Origin: Promethearchaeota archaeon
Lineage (GTDB): Archaea; Asgardarchaeota; Lokiarchaeia; Sigynarchaeales; SOKP01
Length of the DNA stretch: 6,063 nucleotides
NCBI GenBank assembly: GCA_019057975.1
Contig: JAHLWJ010000281.1
Span: 1 to 6,063 of the forward strand
Reading direction: 5' to 3'
Part shown: positions 5,445 through 6,063 of the stretch, one piece after another
Layout of the letters: each line of letters begins with the position of its first letter
Numbering within the stretch: position 1 is the stretch's first letter
Made by a program: the position numbers and the translations under genes
Notes under the pieces: model-generated
Told to the model about the DNA's origin: nothing
Databases searched by the model: none
The model's input: the letters and a program-made list of their open reading frames with translations, nothing else

Positions 5445-6063
5445 TTGACTGAAAAAGAACAAGAAGCATTTGTCCCTACAAGAACGATTAAGTTATCATC
5501 GGGAATCCTTTATGGAATTGGATGTGGAATTGGAGGTTCAGTTTTTATATTATTAGGCACAGCTATTGGACAAGCACAATCTGGTGTTTTTATCAGCTTA
5601 ATCTTAGGTGGAATTTTAATTTTCATCACTGCTTTAAATTATAGTGAATTATCAACTAGTTTACCCGTTTCTGGAGGCGCTTATAACTTTAGTAAGGAAG
5701 CATTGGGTGGATTTTTAGCATTCATAATAGGTTTCTTTTTATGGATTGCTAGCATTGCTACGTTCTCCTTTTCTGCTCAAGCATTTGTTGTTGTTATTGA
5801 AGCATTTTTTCCATTACCTATAATGAAAAATTTATTCATTCTTATTGCAATAATATCAATATTATTAACTACTATTGTTGTTTTTAGAACTCAGAAATTA
5901 GCTTTAAAGGCCTTAATTTTTCTAACAATTGTCTTATTGATCATATTTGGCATCTTTATCATATCAGGGTTCCTAATTGCTCCAATTACTAATATTTCAA
6001 ATTTTAATACAGATTTTCTAACCTCGGAAACGAATTTTCTTAGTGTAATTCTTATGTTTTCAT
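5445..6063 (+). CDS. APC-superfamily amino acid permease, 5' part (runs off window end)
   Basis: The frame stays open to the window edge and gives 206 complete codons of a polytopic membrane protein. After a cytoplasmic N-terminus of about 19 residues, the first helix has the glycine-rich GIGCGIGGSVF (24-34) typical of APC transporters, where the substrate's carboxylate and amino groups bind. The family block NYSELSTSLPVSGGAYNF (65-82) follows the second helix. Five membrane segments are visible, roughly at 20-42, 47-64, 88-118, 128-147 and 154-178. Family members usually have 12 or more helices, so over half of the protein lies outside. TTG at 5445 is the only conventional start after the in-frame stop at 5427-5429; the nearby ATG at 5434 is out of frame and stops at once. 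No good Shine-Dalgarno is seen, so the start is tentative. It probably imports or exchanges amino acids at the cell membrane; specificity cannot be assigned. Confidence 0.88.
   Translation, partial: MTEKEQEAFVPTRTIKLSSGILYGIGCGIGGSVFILLGTAIGQAQSGVFISLILGGILIFITALNYSELSTSLPVSGGAYNFSKEALGGFLAFIIGFFLWIASIATFSFSAQAFVVVIEAFFPLPIMKNLFILIAIISILLTTIVVFRTQKLALKALIFLTIVLLIIFGIFIISGFLIAPITNISNFNTDFLTSETNFLSVILMFS

Overview
The window looks like chromosomal DNA of an archaeon, most probably an Asgard (Lokiarchaeia-like) lineage. This is inferred from several things together. The DNA is very AT-rich (roughly 30% G+C by eye). Genes are compact and intronless and start with ATG, GTG or TTG. Archaeal-type TATA elements lie upstream of several genes. 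A Ras/Rab-like small GTPase sits beside long coiled-coil proteins, a gene content typical of Asgard genomes. No rRNA or taxonomic marker gene is present, so the assignment is by gene type only.

Layout, all genes on the + strand. Positions 1-176 hold a 66-bp direct repeat in two copies, 110 bp apart, each carrying a TATA-like element. The second copy ends at the Shine-Dalgarno-like G run of the first gene. Positions 190-1224 encode a small GTPase with a full set of G motifs, a Gly where Ras has its catalytic Gln, and a C-terminal helical extension of about 170 residues. Ten bases later, 1235-2188 encodes a protein whose N-terminal half is 14 uninterrupted 11-residue (hendecad) repeats; the two genes form a likely operon. 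Positions 2375-3334, with their own promoter, encode a PfkB-family sugar kinase resembling tagatose/ketose kinases. A 580-bp stretch without a gene follows; its distal end carries two exact copies of a 21-bp unit containing a perfect 10-bp palindrome, a probable operator. Positions 3915-5375 encode a protein of about 420 residues of coiled coil ending in a two-helix membrane hairpin. From 5445 to the window end runs the 5' part of an APC-superfamily amino acid permease.

The kinase and permease are ordinary metabolic genes. The more unusual content is cytoskeletal or membrane-organising in character: a GTPase with a built-in helical tail, a co-transcribed rod protein probably forming a right-handed coiled coil or amphipathic helix, and, about 1.7 kb away under separate control, a membrane-anchored rod that could reach about 60 nm. 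A GTPase-effector pair and a tether-like protein are reasonable hypotheses, but nothing in the sequence proves that these proteins interact.
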